Positions 16,262 through 25,540 of a stretch of DNA of 64,000 bases are shown piece after piece. Below the pieces are notes generated by a model. It had not been told where the DNA came from. It saw only the letters and a program-made list of their open reading frames with translations, and searched no databases. This stretch comes from Cryobacterium arcticum. Lineage in GTDB: Bacteria; Actinomycetota; Actinomycetes; Actinomycetales; Microbacteriaceae. Numbering within the stretch: position 1 is the first letter of the stretch; every line of letters starts with the position of its first letter. Where the stretch lies: assembly GCF_001679725.1 (NCBI RefSeq), contig NZ_CP016282.1, forward strand, positions 186,001 to 250,000, written 5' to 3'. The position numbers and the translations under genes are program-made.

Positions 16262-17314
16262 ATGACACGAACACTCGAACCAGAGATCAGCGCTCCCGCT
16301 CCTCTCAAGCGCCCCGGTCGCGCGAGCGCCCTCACCTATAAGCACAAGCTGAGCCGTCTCGACGTCAAGCTCTCGCCGTACCTGTACATCTCGCCGTTTT
16401 TCGTGCTGTTCGGTCTCGTGGGACTGTTCCCGCTGATTTACACCTTCGTGGTGTCCCTCAACAACTGGAATCTGCTCAGCGGGCCGGGGGAGTGGGTCGG
16501 CTTCGACAACTACACCGCGGAACTCGCGGACCCGTTGTTCTGGAATTCCCTGTTCAACACCATGAGCATCTTCCTGCTCTCGAGCATCCCGCAGCTCGTC
16601 GTCGCCACGGCCATCGCCGCGATCCTCGACCAGAACCTGCGCGCCAAGACCTTCTGGCGCATGAGCGTGCTCATCCCCTACGTCGTCACACCGGTCGCCG
16701 TCGCCCTGATCTTCTCCAGCATGTTCAGCGAGCAGAGCGGACTGGTGAACCACCTGCTCAGCTTCGTCGGCGTGGACCCCATCGGCTGGAAGACGGATGT
16801 GCTGCCCAGCCACCTGGCCATCGCCGGCATGGTGAACTGGCGGTGGACCGGCTACAACGCGCTCATCCTGCTCGCCGCGATGCAGTCCGTTCCGCGTGAC
16901 ATCCACGAATCCGCCGCCCTCGACGGGGCCGGCTTCGTACGCCGGTTCTTCTCGATCACGCTGCCCAGCATCCGCCCCACCATGATCTTCGTGATCATCA
17001 CCGCCACCATCGGCGGACTGCAGATCTTCACCGAGCCGCGCCTCTACGACGCAACCAGCACCACCGCGGGAGGAGCGCACCGGCAATTCCAAACCACGGT
17101 GCTCTACCTCTGGGAGATGGCATTCCAGAGGCAGAACTTCGGCAAGGCATCAGCCGTGGCCTTCATCCTCTTCCTCATCATCGTGGCGTTCGGCCTGCTC
17201 AACTTCCTGATCTCGCAGCGGATCGCGACGACGGACAGTCGCTCCGATGTCAAAAAAGCCAAACGCGAGCTCGCCCGAACGCTCCGAGACAGCGCAAAGG
17301 AGCCCCGCGCATGA
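16262..17314 (+). CDS. ABC sugar importer permease 1 (MalF/CebF-like)
   Basis: A roughly 350-residue inner-membrane permease with six predicted helices; the first is LYISPFFVLFGLVGLFPLIY near residue 45. The cytoplasmic EAA loop is IHESAALDGAGFVRRFFSIT, ending in LPSIRP, which docks the ATPase. The ATG at 16262 is preferred over the TTG at 16244. The gene follows the binding protein after the stem-loop and overlaps permease 2 by 4 bp (17311-17314). No ATP-binding gene is present, as is usual for actinobacterial sugar importers energised by a shared MsiK-type ATPase. Confidence 0.9.
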   Translation: MTRTLEPEISAPAPLKRPGRASALTYKHKLSRLDVKLSPYLYISPFFVLFGLVGLFPLIYTFVVSLNNWNLLSGPGEWVGFDNYTAELADPLFWNSLFNTMSIFLLSSIPQLVVATAIAAILDQNLRAKTFWRMSVLIPYVVTPVAVALIFSSMFSEQSGLVNHLLSFVGVDPIGWKTDVLPSHLAIAGMVNWRWTGYNALILLAAMQSVPRDIHESAALDGAGFVRRFFSITLPSIRPTMIFVIITATIGGLQIFTEPRLYDATSTTAGGAHRQFQTTVLYLWEMAFQRQNFGKASAVAFILFLIIVAFGLLNFLISQRIATTDSRSDVKKAKRELARTLRDSAKEPRA

Positions 17315-18216
17315 CCGACACAATTGCCCGCCCCGAGACCTCGTCCGGCAGCGGATCCGCGTCAGCGGCACCCAAGAAGACCAAGCACAAGGGCCTCGGC
17401 ATCGACCGCCGGCCCGGTTTCCTCACCTACGGCATCCTGATCGCGCTGTTCGCCGGCGGTACCTACCCGCTGTGGTGGTCCGTTGTGGTGGGCGCGAGCC
17501 CGTCGTCGGTGCTGTCGCAGGATTGGCCGCCGCTGCTTCCCGGCGGGCAGTTCTGGGAGAACGTGGCCGTGGTCTTCGACACCGTGCCGTTCTGGCAGGC
17601 GCTGCTCAACAGCGTGATCGTCTCGACGATCATCACCGTCTCGGTGGTGTCGTTCTCCACTCTCGCCGGCTACGCGTTCGCAAAGCTCCGGTTCCGCGGC
17701 AGCAACGGGCTGATGGTCTTCGTCGTCGCGACGATGGCCATTCCCACCCAGCTCGGCATCATCCCGCTGTTCATCCTGATGCGTCAGTTCGGTTGGACCG
17801 GATCGATCGGTGCAATCATCATCCCCACCCTCGTGACGGCGTTCGGCGTGTTCTTCATGCGTCAGTACCTGGTCGACGTGATTCCGGACGAACTGATCGA
17901 GGCCGCCCGGGTGGACGGCGCCAACATGATCACCACGTTCTGGAACGTGGCCGTGCCGGCCGCGCGACCCGCGATGGCGATCCTGTCGCTGTTCACCTTC
18001 ATGATGGCCTGGACCGACTTCCTCTGGCCGATGATCGTGTCGCCGCAGAACCCGACCCTCCAGGTGGCGCTCAGCCAGCTGCAGTCGGCTCGGTACATCG
18101 ACTACTCGGTCGTTCTCGCCGGTGCCGTGCTCGCCACCCTCCCGCTGTTGATCCTGTTCGTGCTCGCAGGCAAGCAGCTCATCTCCGGAATCATGGCCGG
18201 GGCCGTCAAGGGCTAA
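17311..18216 (+). CDS. ABC sugar importer permease 2 (MalG/CebG-like)
   Basis: A 301-residue permease of the MalG type. After a basic, Ser/Ala-rich cytoplasmic leader (about 40 residues) come six hydrophobic helices. The EAA motif is PDELIEAARVDGANMITTFW with VAVPAARPAMA, and the C-terminus ends GKQLISGIMAGAVKG, a conserved MalG-family tail. It is translationally coupled to permease 1 and is the last gene of the operon; no glycosidase follows in the window. The adjacent CebR-like regulator points to oligosaccharide import. Confidence 0.9.
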   Translation: MTDTIARPETSSGSGSASAAPKKTKHKGLGIDRRPGFLTYGILIALFAGGTYPLWWSVVVGASPSSVLSQDWPPLLPGGQFWENVAVVFDTVPFWQALLNSVIVSTIITVSVVSFSTLAGYAFAKLRFRGSNGLMVFVVATMAIPTQLGIIPLFILMRQFGWTGSIGAIIIPTLVTAFGVFFMRQYLVDVIPDELIEAARVDGANMITTFWNVAVPAARPAMAILSLFTFMMAWTDFLWPMIVSPQNPTLQVALSQLQSARYIDYSVVLAGAVLATLPLLILFVLAGKQLISGIMAGAVKG

Positions 18217-18375
18217 GGCCCGCCACGCATCCTCGGAAGTCGACTGGCCAACCGCTTACGACGGGCGCACCACAGGGGAACTATCGGGTGCGCTTCGTCG
18301 GGGCCGGGGCTGCGGCTGCGGCCGGGGGCTGGCCGGTCGATGCGTTCGCCGCACCCGGGCGGGAGTGCCCGGGCG

Positions 18376-19958
18376 TCAGAACGGTGGAGGATTGTCGTCC
18401 GGACCCGCGCGCCCAGACGCTGACAGGCGTGCTTCGCCCGGCGGCTGTGGCCTCGCCGGTTGCGCGGAGCGAGGTGACGTGTCTCCGCTCGTCCCTGGGT
18501 TCAGGGCGGCGCGGGTGAGGTCCTGCGCTCGGATGTTGGTGTAGGTCTTGCCGCCGGGGGTGGTCCAGGTGAGGGTGCCGTCGGGGGCTTGTCGGGTACT
18601 GAAGCTGCTTTGGTGTTTCAACCGGTGGCCGCTTCGGCAGAGGGCGACGAGGTTGTCGGCGCTGGTGTCACCGCCGGCGGACCAGGCCTGGGTGTGGTCG
18701 ATGTCGCTGGTCACGGCACGGCGGTTGCAGCCCGGCTCCTGACAGGTTTGGTCGCGGATCTGAACGTAGCGCCGCAGGTCCGCGGGCGGGTCGTGGGCGG
18801 TGCGCCCGATGGAGAGGGTGCAGCCGGTGTGCGGGTGGGTGAGGACGCTGATGAAACTCGTCGCTTTCCCGCGAGCCGCCGGGCGGTGTCCAGGTCGATG
18901 GGCCCGTAGCCGTCCAGGATCGCGGGCTGGTCGCCCTGGTCGAGGAGGGTGAGGACGGGGATGGTGATGTTCACGGTGCCGTGGATACCCCTGCCAAGTT
19001 TCCCGTCAGCCCCGACCCCGTCCAGGAGCAGGTCTCGGTACGCGTCGGCTCGGCGTTGGTCGCGGGTGCGGCAGACGATCGGCTCCGGATCCCGTGCCGC
19101 CCCTGGTTTCAGTGCAGGTGCCGGTTCAGGCGCGGGTGCGTCACCGGCCCCACACGCGGTTGCATCGGCGGCAGCGTCGTCATCGTCGAGGGTCTTGGCG
19201 ATTTGGGTGAGGCGCTCGTAGATCGCTTGGGCTTCGTCGGCCTTGAGGTAGGCGTTCAGCCAGGACATGCCGTTGATGTCGGGGCGGAGGACCACCCGGC
19301 GTTCCTTCACACCGGCGTCGACACGCTCCTGGAGAGGGATCGGGTGCAGCGACTCCATGATCTGCCGGGCGACCTTGGCGAACTTGCTGGCGGAGAGTTT
19401 CTCCGCCGCCGGCAACACCATCTCCTCCAGTGTGGGCAGCACGTGTTCGGGCAGGTCCACCGGGAGGGCCGCGGTGACCTCGAGCATCCTCAGCGCGTGA
19501 CCCCAGCCGATCCGGCCCTCGGTCAACGCCCGGTGGAACCGGGGCAGCTGGGCCACAAGCCGGGCGGCGTCGAAGATCATCATGCCCGCGGTCTGCGAGC
19601 TCATTCGCAGGGCGAAGCCGACCTCGGCGGCCATGCTCCGGCGGGCCAGCTCCTCGTCATCCCACGCGGGACCGTGGTTCTGGGTGTCGATGTCGTTCCG
19701 ACCTGACTCCAACGGGTCACCGGCCAGCCCGGCGATAATGCGCCGGTCGTGACCGAGCCCATCCAGCTGCGCCAACAACCGGATGCGTTCCGCGTATCCG
19801 GCCGCGATGACTTTTTCGTTCTCCACAAGCGGGTCGATGACCGCGCTGATCGCTTCCGCGACAGGATCGACGTAGTCCTCGGAGAACCCGTCGGAGGTGT
19901 CGTCCGGAGAGTCATCCGGGGTGCTCCCTGGTGTGGCATTCGAGGTGGCCATAGGCAT
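18376..19958 (-). pseudogene. DUF222/HNH endonuclease-like protein, frameshifted
   Basis: Two frames together make one 13E12-repeat/DUF222-HNH protein of about 525 residues. The first frame (start at 19958) carries the DUF222 part, including EDYVDPVAEAISAVIDPLVE and DINGMSWLNAYLKADEAQAI. After LDTARRLAG, near 18865-18870, it goes out of register. The other frame continues correctly with ATSFISVLTHPHTGCTLSIG, YVQIRDQTCQEPGCNRRAV and the HNH motif DIDHTQAWSAGGDTSADN. One base lost in the GGAAAGCG stretch explains the break, which could be a true mutation or a sequencing error. These genes are common multicopy proteins of actinobacteria; their role is not established. Confidence 0.8.
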
Positions 19959-20052
19959 AGTGAAGCACCAGCCACCGACACCGCGGATCCCAATGAATCA
20001 GCGGTGGAGAACCTCACCGGACCCCTCCCTGTGGAGGAGGGGCCCTCGGCGG

Positions 20053-20748
20053 TCAGGCGAAGATCGCGACGGCTTCTGAGACGCCGGCGGGACCCGAAAT
20101 GAGGTGCAGGGTCGCGCGCGCGCCAGCACCGGTACGGATCATCTCGGCGAGTACCGCAGCCACGTCGGTGCGCGGAATGCTGCCCTTGGTCTCCGGGTGC
20201 ACGGTGCCGCTTTCGTCGGGGCCGGTGCGCTCGAGGCGTACCAGTCCGGTGGCGTCATCGTCGGTGAGTGTTCCAGGCCGCACGATGGTCCACGCGAGGT
20301 CGCGGCGCACCAGGTCTTCTTCGGCGCCGAGCTTGGCGCGGAGGTACGCGACGAAGTCGTCTGGGACCTCCGACGGGGTGGCCCCATCGCGCACGAGGTC
20401 GGCACCTGTCGACGAGATCTGCACCAGCCGAGGCACACCGGCGTACTCTGCCGCGTCCGCGAGCAGAACCGCAGCGCCCAGGTCGACTGAATTCTTGCGC
20501 GCATCGCCGCTTCCGGCTCCGGCTCCGGCCGCGAAGACCGCGACATCGGCCCCGGCGAGAACCTCCGCCAGCTTCTCGACCGTGGTGTTCTCGAGATCGA
20601 TCACCACCGGTTGGCCTCCGTCCAGCAGAAGATCGGCGCTCTGTTCCTCCGAACGGATCAGGCCGACGACGGTGTGCCCGTCACGGCTCAGCTCCCGGGT
20701 GAGGGCTCGAGCGATCTTTCCATGGCCACCTGCTATAACAATTCGCAT
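20053..20748 (-). CDS. NAD(P)-binding protein (atypical SDR, YwnB-like)
   Basis: A 231-residue Rossmann protein opening MRIVIAGGHGKIARALTREL, a GxxGxxA-type dinucleotide turn. Further features are ADVAVFAAGAGAGSGDARKN, VPRLVQISSTGADLV and LAWTIVRPGTLTDDD, the pattern of NAD(P)-binding atypical SDRs (SDR_a5 group) that usually lack the YxxxK pair. An upstream in-frame GTG at 20766 is possible, but the ATG at 20748 aligns with the family start. It is divergent from the VanY-like gene. The substrate is unknown. Confidence 0.85.
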   Translation of the reverse strand: MRIVIAGGHGKIARALTRELSRDGHTVVGLIRSEEQSADLLLDGGQPVVIDLENTTVEKLAEVLAGADVAVFAAGAGAGSGDARKNSVDLGAAVLLADAAEYAGVPRLVQISSTGADLVRDGATPSEVPDDFVAYLRAKLGAEEDLVRRDLAWTIVRPGTLTDDDATGLVRLERTGPDESGTVHPETKGSIPRTDVAAVLAEMIRTGAGARATLHLISGPAGVSEAVAIFA

Positions 20749-20840
20749 ACCTAGGGGAACAGTCACCGGCTCGGCGGAATTCCCTCACGACGGCTGAGCA
20801 GCGCGCCGCAGCGACACATCCGCAGACTAGGCTCGGCAAC

Positions 20841-21707
20841 GTGACAGGAGAATCGCGCCGGGGGGCGTCACCGAAAGTACGCCGCAGACGCGCTCTGGTG
20901 GGAGCAGTTGCGGTGCTCCTTGTCGCGGCCGGGATCACGGCCGTCGTCGTGGGCGGAGCCACCGGGCGCGCGGCATCGTCGACCTCCACGGGCCAGGCCC
21001 AGCCGGCCACACCGTCCGGCACTCCCGAGCCGACCGCACCTGTCGAGCCGGTGCGGCCGTCCCCGTCGGCCACTCCCGAACCCGCTCCGGCGCCCACCTT
21101 CGACCGTGCGGCCCACTCGATCGACGACCCCAACAGCATCTGGGTGGTCGTGGACAAGCTCAGGCCGTTGAACCCGGTGGACTACAGCCCGGACGACCTC
21201 GTCGACGTGCCGATTCCCTACGCCAACGAACCGAGGATGCGCCACGAAGCCTCCGACGCCGTCGTCGCCCTCTTCGCCGCCTTCACCGCCGAGACCGGGC
21301 TGGCGCTGCAATCGCAGAGCGCCTACCGCAGCTACGACACCCAGACCAACGTCTATAACAAGGACATCGCCAACCTCGGCCAGGCCGGCGCCGACCTCAG
21401 CACGGCCCGCCCGGGAACCAGCGAGCACCAGACCGGGCTCACCATCGACATCAGCGCCCAGCCCGGCCAATGCTCCCTCGCGGCCTGCTTCGGCGACACC
21501 CCGCACGGGCAGTGGCTCGCCGCCAATGCCTGGCGTTTCGGCTTCCTCCTGCGCTACCCGGCCGACAAGGTCGACGTGACCGGTTACGAGTACGAACCCT
21601 GGCATTTCCGGTACATCGGCATCGATCTGGCCACCGAGATGCACAACACCGGTGTCACCACGCTCGAGGAGTTCTTCGGCCTGCCGGCGGCACCCAACTA
21701 CAACTGA
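20841..21707 (+). CDS. D-alanyl-D-alanine carboxypeptidase, VanY/M15B family
   Basis: A 288-residue membrane-anchored zinc peptidase. An N-terminal helix (RRALVGAVAVLLVAAGITAV, about residues 15-35) is followed by a Ser/Thr/Pro-rich linker that spans the wall. The M15 domain has SAYRSYDTQTNVYNKDIA, then the zinc motif TSEHQTGLTIDI (His and Asp) and the second site EPWHFRYIG. It would trim D-Ala from peptidoglycan stem peptides. It begins a run of three secreted wall-active proteins on this strand. No vanA/H/X genes are nearby, so this is a housekeeping enzyme and not a resistance cluster. Confidence 0.9.
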   Translation: MTGESRRGASPKVRRRRALVGAVAVLLVAAGITAVVVGGATGRAASSTSTGQAQPATPSGTPEPTAPVEPVRPSPSATPEPAPAPTFDRAAHSIDDPNSIWVVVDKLRPLNPVDYSPDDLVDVPIPYANEPRMRHEASDAVVALFAAFTAETGLALQSQSAYRSYDTQTNVYNKDIANLGQAGADLSTARPGTSEHQTGLTIDISAQPGQCSLAACFGDTPHGQWLAANAWRFGFLLRYPADKVDVTGYEYEPWHFRYIGIDLATEMHNTGVTTLEEFFGLPAAPNYN

Positions 21708-21808
21708 TCAGCGGGGCCGTGCGGCGGTTTGCGAGGCTCCGCACAGGTTCCACTCACGTGGGTGTGTTTTCCTAACGGGTCCCCACCCAGCCGACGAGAA
21801 ACGACTTC

Positions 21809-23005
21809 GTGCGCCCCGCTCCTTCACCAGACTCCCGTAAATCCACCCGCAGACAACTCAAACGCCAACTGAAAAAGGCGCAGCGCAAGCGCCACCTGCT
21901 GATCGTCGCGAGCGTCACCGCCGGCTGCACGGCCGTCGCAATCGTTGGCAGCCTCGTCCTCGACAGCGGCGCCTTCAGCGCCGAGGCGACAGCGCCCGTC
22001 GCAGCCAGCGCGGCCGTCACCACGGCAACGCCCGCCCCCTCGGCCACCATCACCGCGCCCACGGTGATCGAGCCGGCCCAGCCGATCATCCGCAGCGCCG
22101 TCGTCGCGGCTGACGGCACCCCCGCCGGCCCGGTCACCGGCGGCACCCTGGTGACGGTCACCGGCACCGACCTCGCCGCCGTGACCAGCGCCAGCTTCGG
22201 CGGAAACCCCGCCACAGTGGTCTCGGCGACCAACGACACCGTGACCCTGCAGACCCCCGCGGCCACCGACCTCACAACGGGCTCGGTCACCGTGAACCTC
22301 TTCGCCGGTACGGATGCGCCGGTGCAGGTGGTCGGCGGAGCGAGCGTCAGCACCGCCGCGGGCACGACAGCAGTCGGGTCGACGGACGGCACCTCGTCCG
22401 ACCAAAGCTCGGTCGCCGCCGCTGCCCTCACCCAGGCCATCGAACCCACCGCCGGCACCGCGATCGCCGCGGCGACCGCCACCGACGCGGCCGCGACCGT
22501 CGCCCCCGTGACGCCGGAACTCACTTTCACCTACGTGCCCGACCCGAGGATCACCGCCCAGATCGACTACGTCCTCGCACACTGGCAGGTCTACAACTCC
22601 TCCGTCTACGGCGCCATCCCGGGCAACGACTGCGTCAACTTCACCAGCCAGTCCCTCATCGCGCGCGGCTGGACCATGGACGCCGAGTGGTCATTCATCG
22701 GCGGCCAGTACAGCCCGGCCTGGGCCAGTTCCACGGCCTTCGCCGCCTACCTCGCCGCCCACCCGGAGCGGGCCACGCCCCTTCGCGCCGACCAGCGCGA
22801 CGAGGTGAAGGTGGGTGACATCGTGCAGTTCGACTGGGACGATTCCGGAGACAAAGACCACACCGGCATCGTCACGCGGGTCGAGCACACCGCCACCGGC
22901 ACCGAGATCTACTACGCCGGCCACACCAACAACACCGACTACCGTTCGGTGGACGAATCGTTGGCCCTGTCGGGCGGCAGCGTCAGCTACTGGAGCGTCG
23001 TCTAG
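21809..23005 (+). CDS. Secreted protein with IPT/TIG-like and amidase (Amidase_6) domains
   Basis: A 398-residue protein. It has a basic N-terminus, an export helix around residues 28-55, a Thr/Ala-rich linker, an IPT/TIG-like immunoglobulin fold (GGTLVTVTGTDLAAVTSASF then GGNPATVVSA), a second Ala/Thr linker, and a C-terminal catalytic domain. The latter has the putative amidase Cys motif IPGNDCVNFTSQSLIARGW, DIVQFDWDDSGDKDHTGIVT and a final YYAGHTNNTDYRSVDE. The Cys and the two His-containing segments look like a papain-like triad. Probable peptidoglycan-directed hydrolase; a smaller paralogue follows. Confidence 0.82.
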   Translation: MRPAPSPDSRKSTRRQLKRQLKKAQRKRHLLIVASVTAGCTAVAIVGSLVLDSGAFSAEATAPVAASAAVTTATPAPSATITAPTVIEPAQPIIRSAVVAADGTPAGPVTGGTLVTVTGTDLAAVTSASFGGNPATVVSATNDTVTLQTPAATDLTTGSVTVNLFAGTDAPVQVVGGASVSTAAGTTAVGSTDGTSSDQSSVAAAALTQAIEPTAGTAIAAATATDAAATVAPVTPELTFTYVPDPRITAQIDYVLAHWQVYNSSVYGAIPGNDCVNFTSQSLIARGWTMDAEWSFIGGQYSPAWASSTAFAAYLAAHPERATPLRADQRDEVKVGDIVQFDWDDSGDKDHTGIVTRVEHTATGTEIYYAGHTNNTDYRSVDESLALSGGSVSYWSVV

Positions 23006-23116
23006 GCCGAAGCCTTGCGCAGTCGGGCTCATCATCGTCTCATGGGTCTGTCCCAGACTCTTCAAACAAACCTGTGGTTCGCTTGGTGATTCGTCCCCCC
23101 CCGAATAGAGGTAGTT

Positions 23117-23797
23117 GTGGCTTTAGCTCGACCAGCACGGATCGGCGTCGTCGCCTTGGTACTCGGCGGAATCGTCGTCGGGTCTGTGGCTCTGGCCTCG
23201 GGCGCCCGCCAGGGTGACTCAACGCAGGCCTCCACCGCAGCTGATGCGGCCAGCACCGCCGTGCAGGAATCCGAGCCGCGTGAGACCCCCGCGACCACGG
23301 CCTCCCCGGTCGACGTGGACCCCGCGGTGCAGGCCCAGCTGAGCTACGCGCTCACTTACTGGAGCGACTACAACACCGACGAATACGGTGTAGTCGACGG
23401 CAACGACTGCGTGAACTTCACCAGCCAGTCGCTTGTCGCCCGCGGCTGGGCGATGGACGAGGACTGGTGGACCAGCGGCACCGGCTCGGACTTCGACTTC
23501 TCGTCGCCGTGGGTGAGTTCGACGGCGTTCATGAACTACATCGCCGACTCCGGCCGGGCCACCGCGCTCACCGACGACCAGCGCGACCAGGTGAAGCTCG
23601 GCGACGTCGTGCAGTTCGACTGGGACAACTCCGGCGACCGCGACCACACCGCCGTTGTGTCCCGCATCGAGGGCAGCGGCGATGACATCGAGATCTTCTA
23701 CGCCGGGCACACCGACGACACCGACTACCTCTCGGTGGACTTCGCCGTCACCGAGAAGCACCCGGGTGGCACCGCGTACTACTGGAGCATCCCGTAG
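23117..23797 (+). CDS. Secreted amidase-domain protein, short paralogue
   Basis: A 226-residue protein: GTG start, export helix at residues 5-28 (IGVVALVLGGIVVGSVALAS), a short Ala/Thr linker and one Amidase_6-type domain. It matches the C-terminal domain of the preceding gene almost segment for segment: VDGNDCVNFTSQSLVARGWA, DVVQFDWDNSGDRDHTAVVS and FYAGHTDDTDYLSVDF. It lacks the IPT/TIG module. The pair looks like a tandem duplication with different wall-targeting parts. It ends about 35 bp before a strong terminator. Confidence 0.82.
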   Translation: MALARPARIGVVALVLGGIVVGSVALASGARQGDSTQASTAADAASTAVQESEPRETPATTASPVDVDPAVQAQLSYALTYWSDYNTDEYGVVDGNDCVNFTSQSLVARGWAMDEDWWTSGTGSDFDFSSPWVSSTAFMNYIADSGRATALTDDQRDQVKLGDVVQFDWDNSGDRDHTAVVSRIEGSGDDIEIFYAGHTDDTDYLSVDFAVTEKHPGGTAYYWSIP

Positions 23798-23824
23798 CTC
23801 GCTAGGCCAAAATCGGCACGCCCA

Positions 23825-23875
23825 CTTGCGCAAAAATGCCCCTTCACGGCTCGTGAAGGGGCATTTTCGCGCAAG
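23825..23875. terminator. Bidirectional Rho-independent terminator
   Basis: AAAATGCCCCTTCACG (23833-23848) pairs perfectly with CGTGAAGGGGCATTTT (23852-23867) around a 3-base loop, with further pairing of CTTGCGC and GCGCAAG outside. A- and T-tracts on both sides allow it to stop transcription from either strand. It lies between the convergent amidase and phosphoglucomutase genes. Confidence 0.88.
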
Positions 23876-23887
23876 TCGCGCTGGGCG

Positions 23888-25504
23888 CTAGCTGATCGCG
23901 GCGTCGACGATGGCCTTGGCCTCGATCTGCACCTGCTTGAGGTGCTCCGGGCCCTTGAACGACTCGGCGTAAATCTTGTAGACGTCTTCGGTGCCGCTGG
24001 GCCGGGCCGCGAACCAGGCGTACTCGGTGAAGACCTTCACGCCGCCGATGGCGGCGCCGTTGCCCGGGGCGTGGCTGAGCGCGCCGATGATCTTGTCGCC
24101 GGCGAGCTCGGTGGCGGTGATGGCGTCTCCGTCGAGCTTGCTGAGCGCGGCCTTCTGGGCCGGGGTGGCCACGGCGTCGATGCGCTCGTAGGCCGGGGCG
24201 CCGAAGTGCTCGGCCAGTTCGGCGTAGCGCACGCTGGGCGACTTGCCGGTCACGGCGACGATCTCCGAGGCGAGCAGCGCCAGCAGGATGCCGTCCTTGT
24301 CGGTGGTCCAGACGGTGCCGTCGAAGCGCACGAAGCTCGCTCCGGCGCTCTCCTCGCCGCCGAACGCGACCGAGCCGTCGATGAGGCCGGGCACGAACCA
24401 CTTGAAGCCCACCGGTACCTCCCACAGCTCGCGGCCGAGGAACCCGGCGACGCGGTCGATCATGGTGGAGGAGACCAGCGTCTTGCCGATCGCGGCATCC
24501 GCCCGCCAGCCGTCGCGGTGGCTGTACAGGTATTCGATGGCCACGGCCAGGAAGTGGTTCGGGTTCATCAGGCCGGCGTCCGGCGTGACGATGCCGTGCC
24601 GGTCGGCGTCGGCGTCGTTGCCGGTGAGGATGTCGAACTCGTCCTTGTGTGCCAGCACCGAGGCCATGGCGGAGGGGCTGGACGGGTCCATTCGGATCTT
24701 GCCGTCCCAGTCGAGCGTCATGAACGCCCAGGTGGGGTCGACGTGCGGGTTGACCACGGTGAGGTTGAGCTCGTAGCGGTCGCGGATCGCGCCCCAGTAG
24801 CCCACGCTCGCGCCGCCCAGCGGGTCGGCGCCGATGCGGATGCCGCTGGCCTTGATGGCCTTCATGTCGATGATGTTTTCGAGGTCGTCGACGTAGTGGC
24901 CGCGGAAGTCGTAGGTCTCGACGGCACTGGGCTCACTCATGCGCACATCGCGCATGCCGCCCTCGATGATCTCGTTGGCGCGGTTGGCGATCCACGAGGT
25001 GGCGTCGCTGTCGGCGGGTCCACCGTGCGGCGGGTTGTACTTGAAGCCACCGTCCATGGGCGGGTTGTGGCTCGGGGTGACGACGATGCCGTCCGCCTGG
25101 TCGTCGTGGCCGGCGCGGTTGTAGGCGAGGATCGCGTGCGAGAGCGCCGGGGTGGGCACGTAGTCGTCGAACTCATCGACCAGCACACGCACGTCGTTGC
25201 CCACGAGCACCTCGAGGGCCGTCGTGGTTGCGGGGCCGCTGAGCGCGTGGGTGTCGGCGCCGATGAACAGCGGTCCGGTGATGCCCTGGCCGGCGCGGTA
25301 TTCCACGATGGCCTGGGTGGTGGCGAGGATGTGGTTCTCGTTGAACGCGGTGTTCAGCGAGCTGCCCCGGTGGCCGGAGGTGCCGAAGACGACCCGCTGA
25401 GCCGGAACCGAGACATCCGGCTTCAGGTCGTAATACGCCCTGATGAGGGCTTCGACGTCGATCAGATCGGATTTCTGGGCCGGGGTGCCTGCGCGTTCGT
25501 TCAT
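23888..25504 (-). CDS. pgm: Phosphoglucomutase (alpha-D-glucose phosphate-specific)
   Basis: A 538-residue enzyme interconverting glucose-1-phosphate and glucose-6-phosphate for glycogen and cell-wall precursor synthesis. Hallmarks are [13 protein letters not shown] near residue 42, the phosphoserine loop [13 protein letters not shown], the metal-binding loop [16 protein letters not shown], the sugar loop FGGEESAG and the phosphate loop [12 protein letters not shown]. The start at 25504 ([10 protein letters not shown]) fits the family length; the frame is open further upstream but that part overlaps the divergent pheA gene. It faces the terminator at 23825-23875. Confidence 0.94.
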   Translation of the reverse strand: MNERAGTPAQKSDLIDVEALIRAYYDLKPDVSVPAQRVVFGTSGHRGSSLNTAFNENHILATTQAIVEYRAGQGITGPLFIGADTHALSGPATTTALEVLVGNDVRVLVDEFDDYVPTPALSHAILAYNRAGHDDQADGIVVTPSHNPPMDGGFKYNPPHGGPADSDATSWIANRANEIIEGGMRDVRMSEPSAVETYDFRGHYVDDLENIIDMKAIKASGIRIGADPLGGASVGYWGAIRDRYELNLTVVNPHVDPTWAFMTLDWDGKIRMDPSSPSAMASVLAHKDEFDILTGNDADADRHGIVTPDAGLMNPNHFLAVAIEYLYSHRDGWRADAAIGKTLVSSTMIDRVAGFLGRELWEVPVGFKWFVPGLIDGSVAFGGEESAGASFVRFDGTVWTTDKDGILLALLASEIVAVTGKSPSVRYAELAEHFGAPAYERIDAVATPAQKAALSKLDGDAITATELAGDKIIGALSHAPGNGAAIGGVKVFTEYAWFAARPSGTEDVYKIYAESFKGPEHLKQVQIEAKAIVDAAIS

Positions 25505-25540
25505 GCCCCCCAGTCTTGCACTCCAACTAGGCTGTGAGCC

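Noticed and set aside
18855..18880. Programmed frameshift in the DUF222/HNH gene
   Set aside because: There is no clear slippery heptamer with a downstream structure; a simple one-base deletion or sequencing error explains it better.
20841..21707. Vancomycin-resistance vanY
   Set aside because: No vanRS, vanHAX or related genes are nearby; the protein is a general M15B carboxypeptidase.
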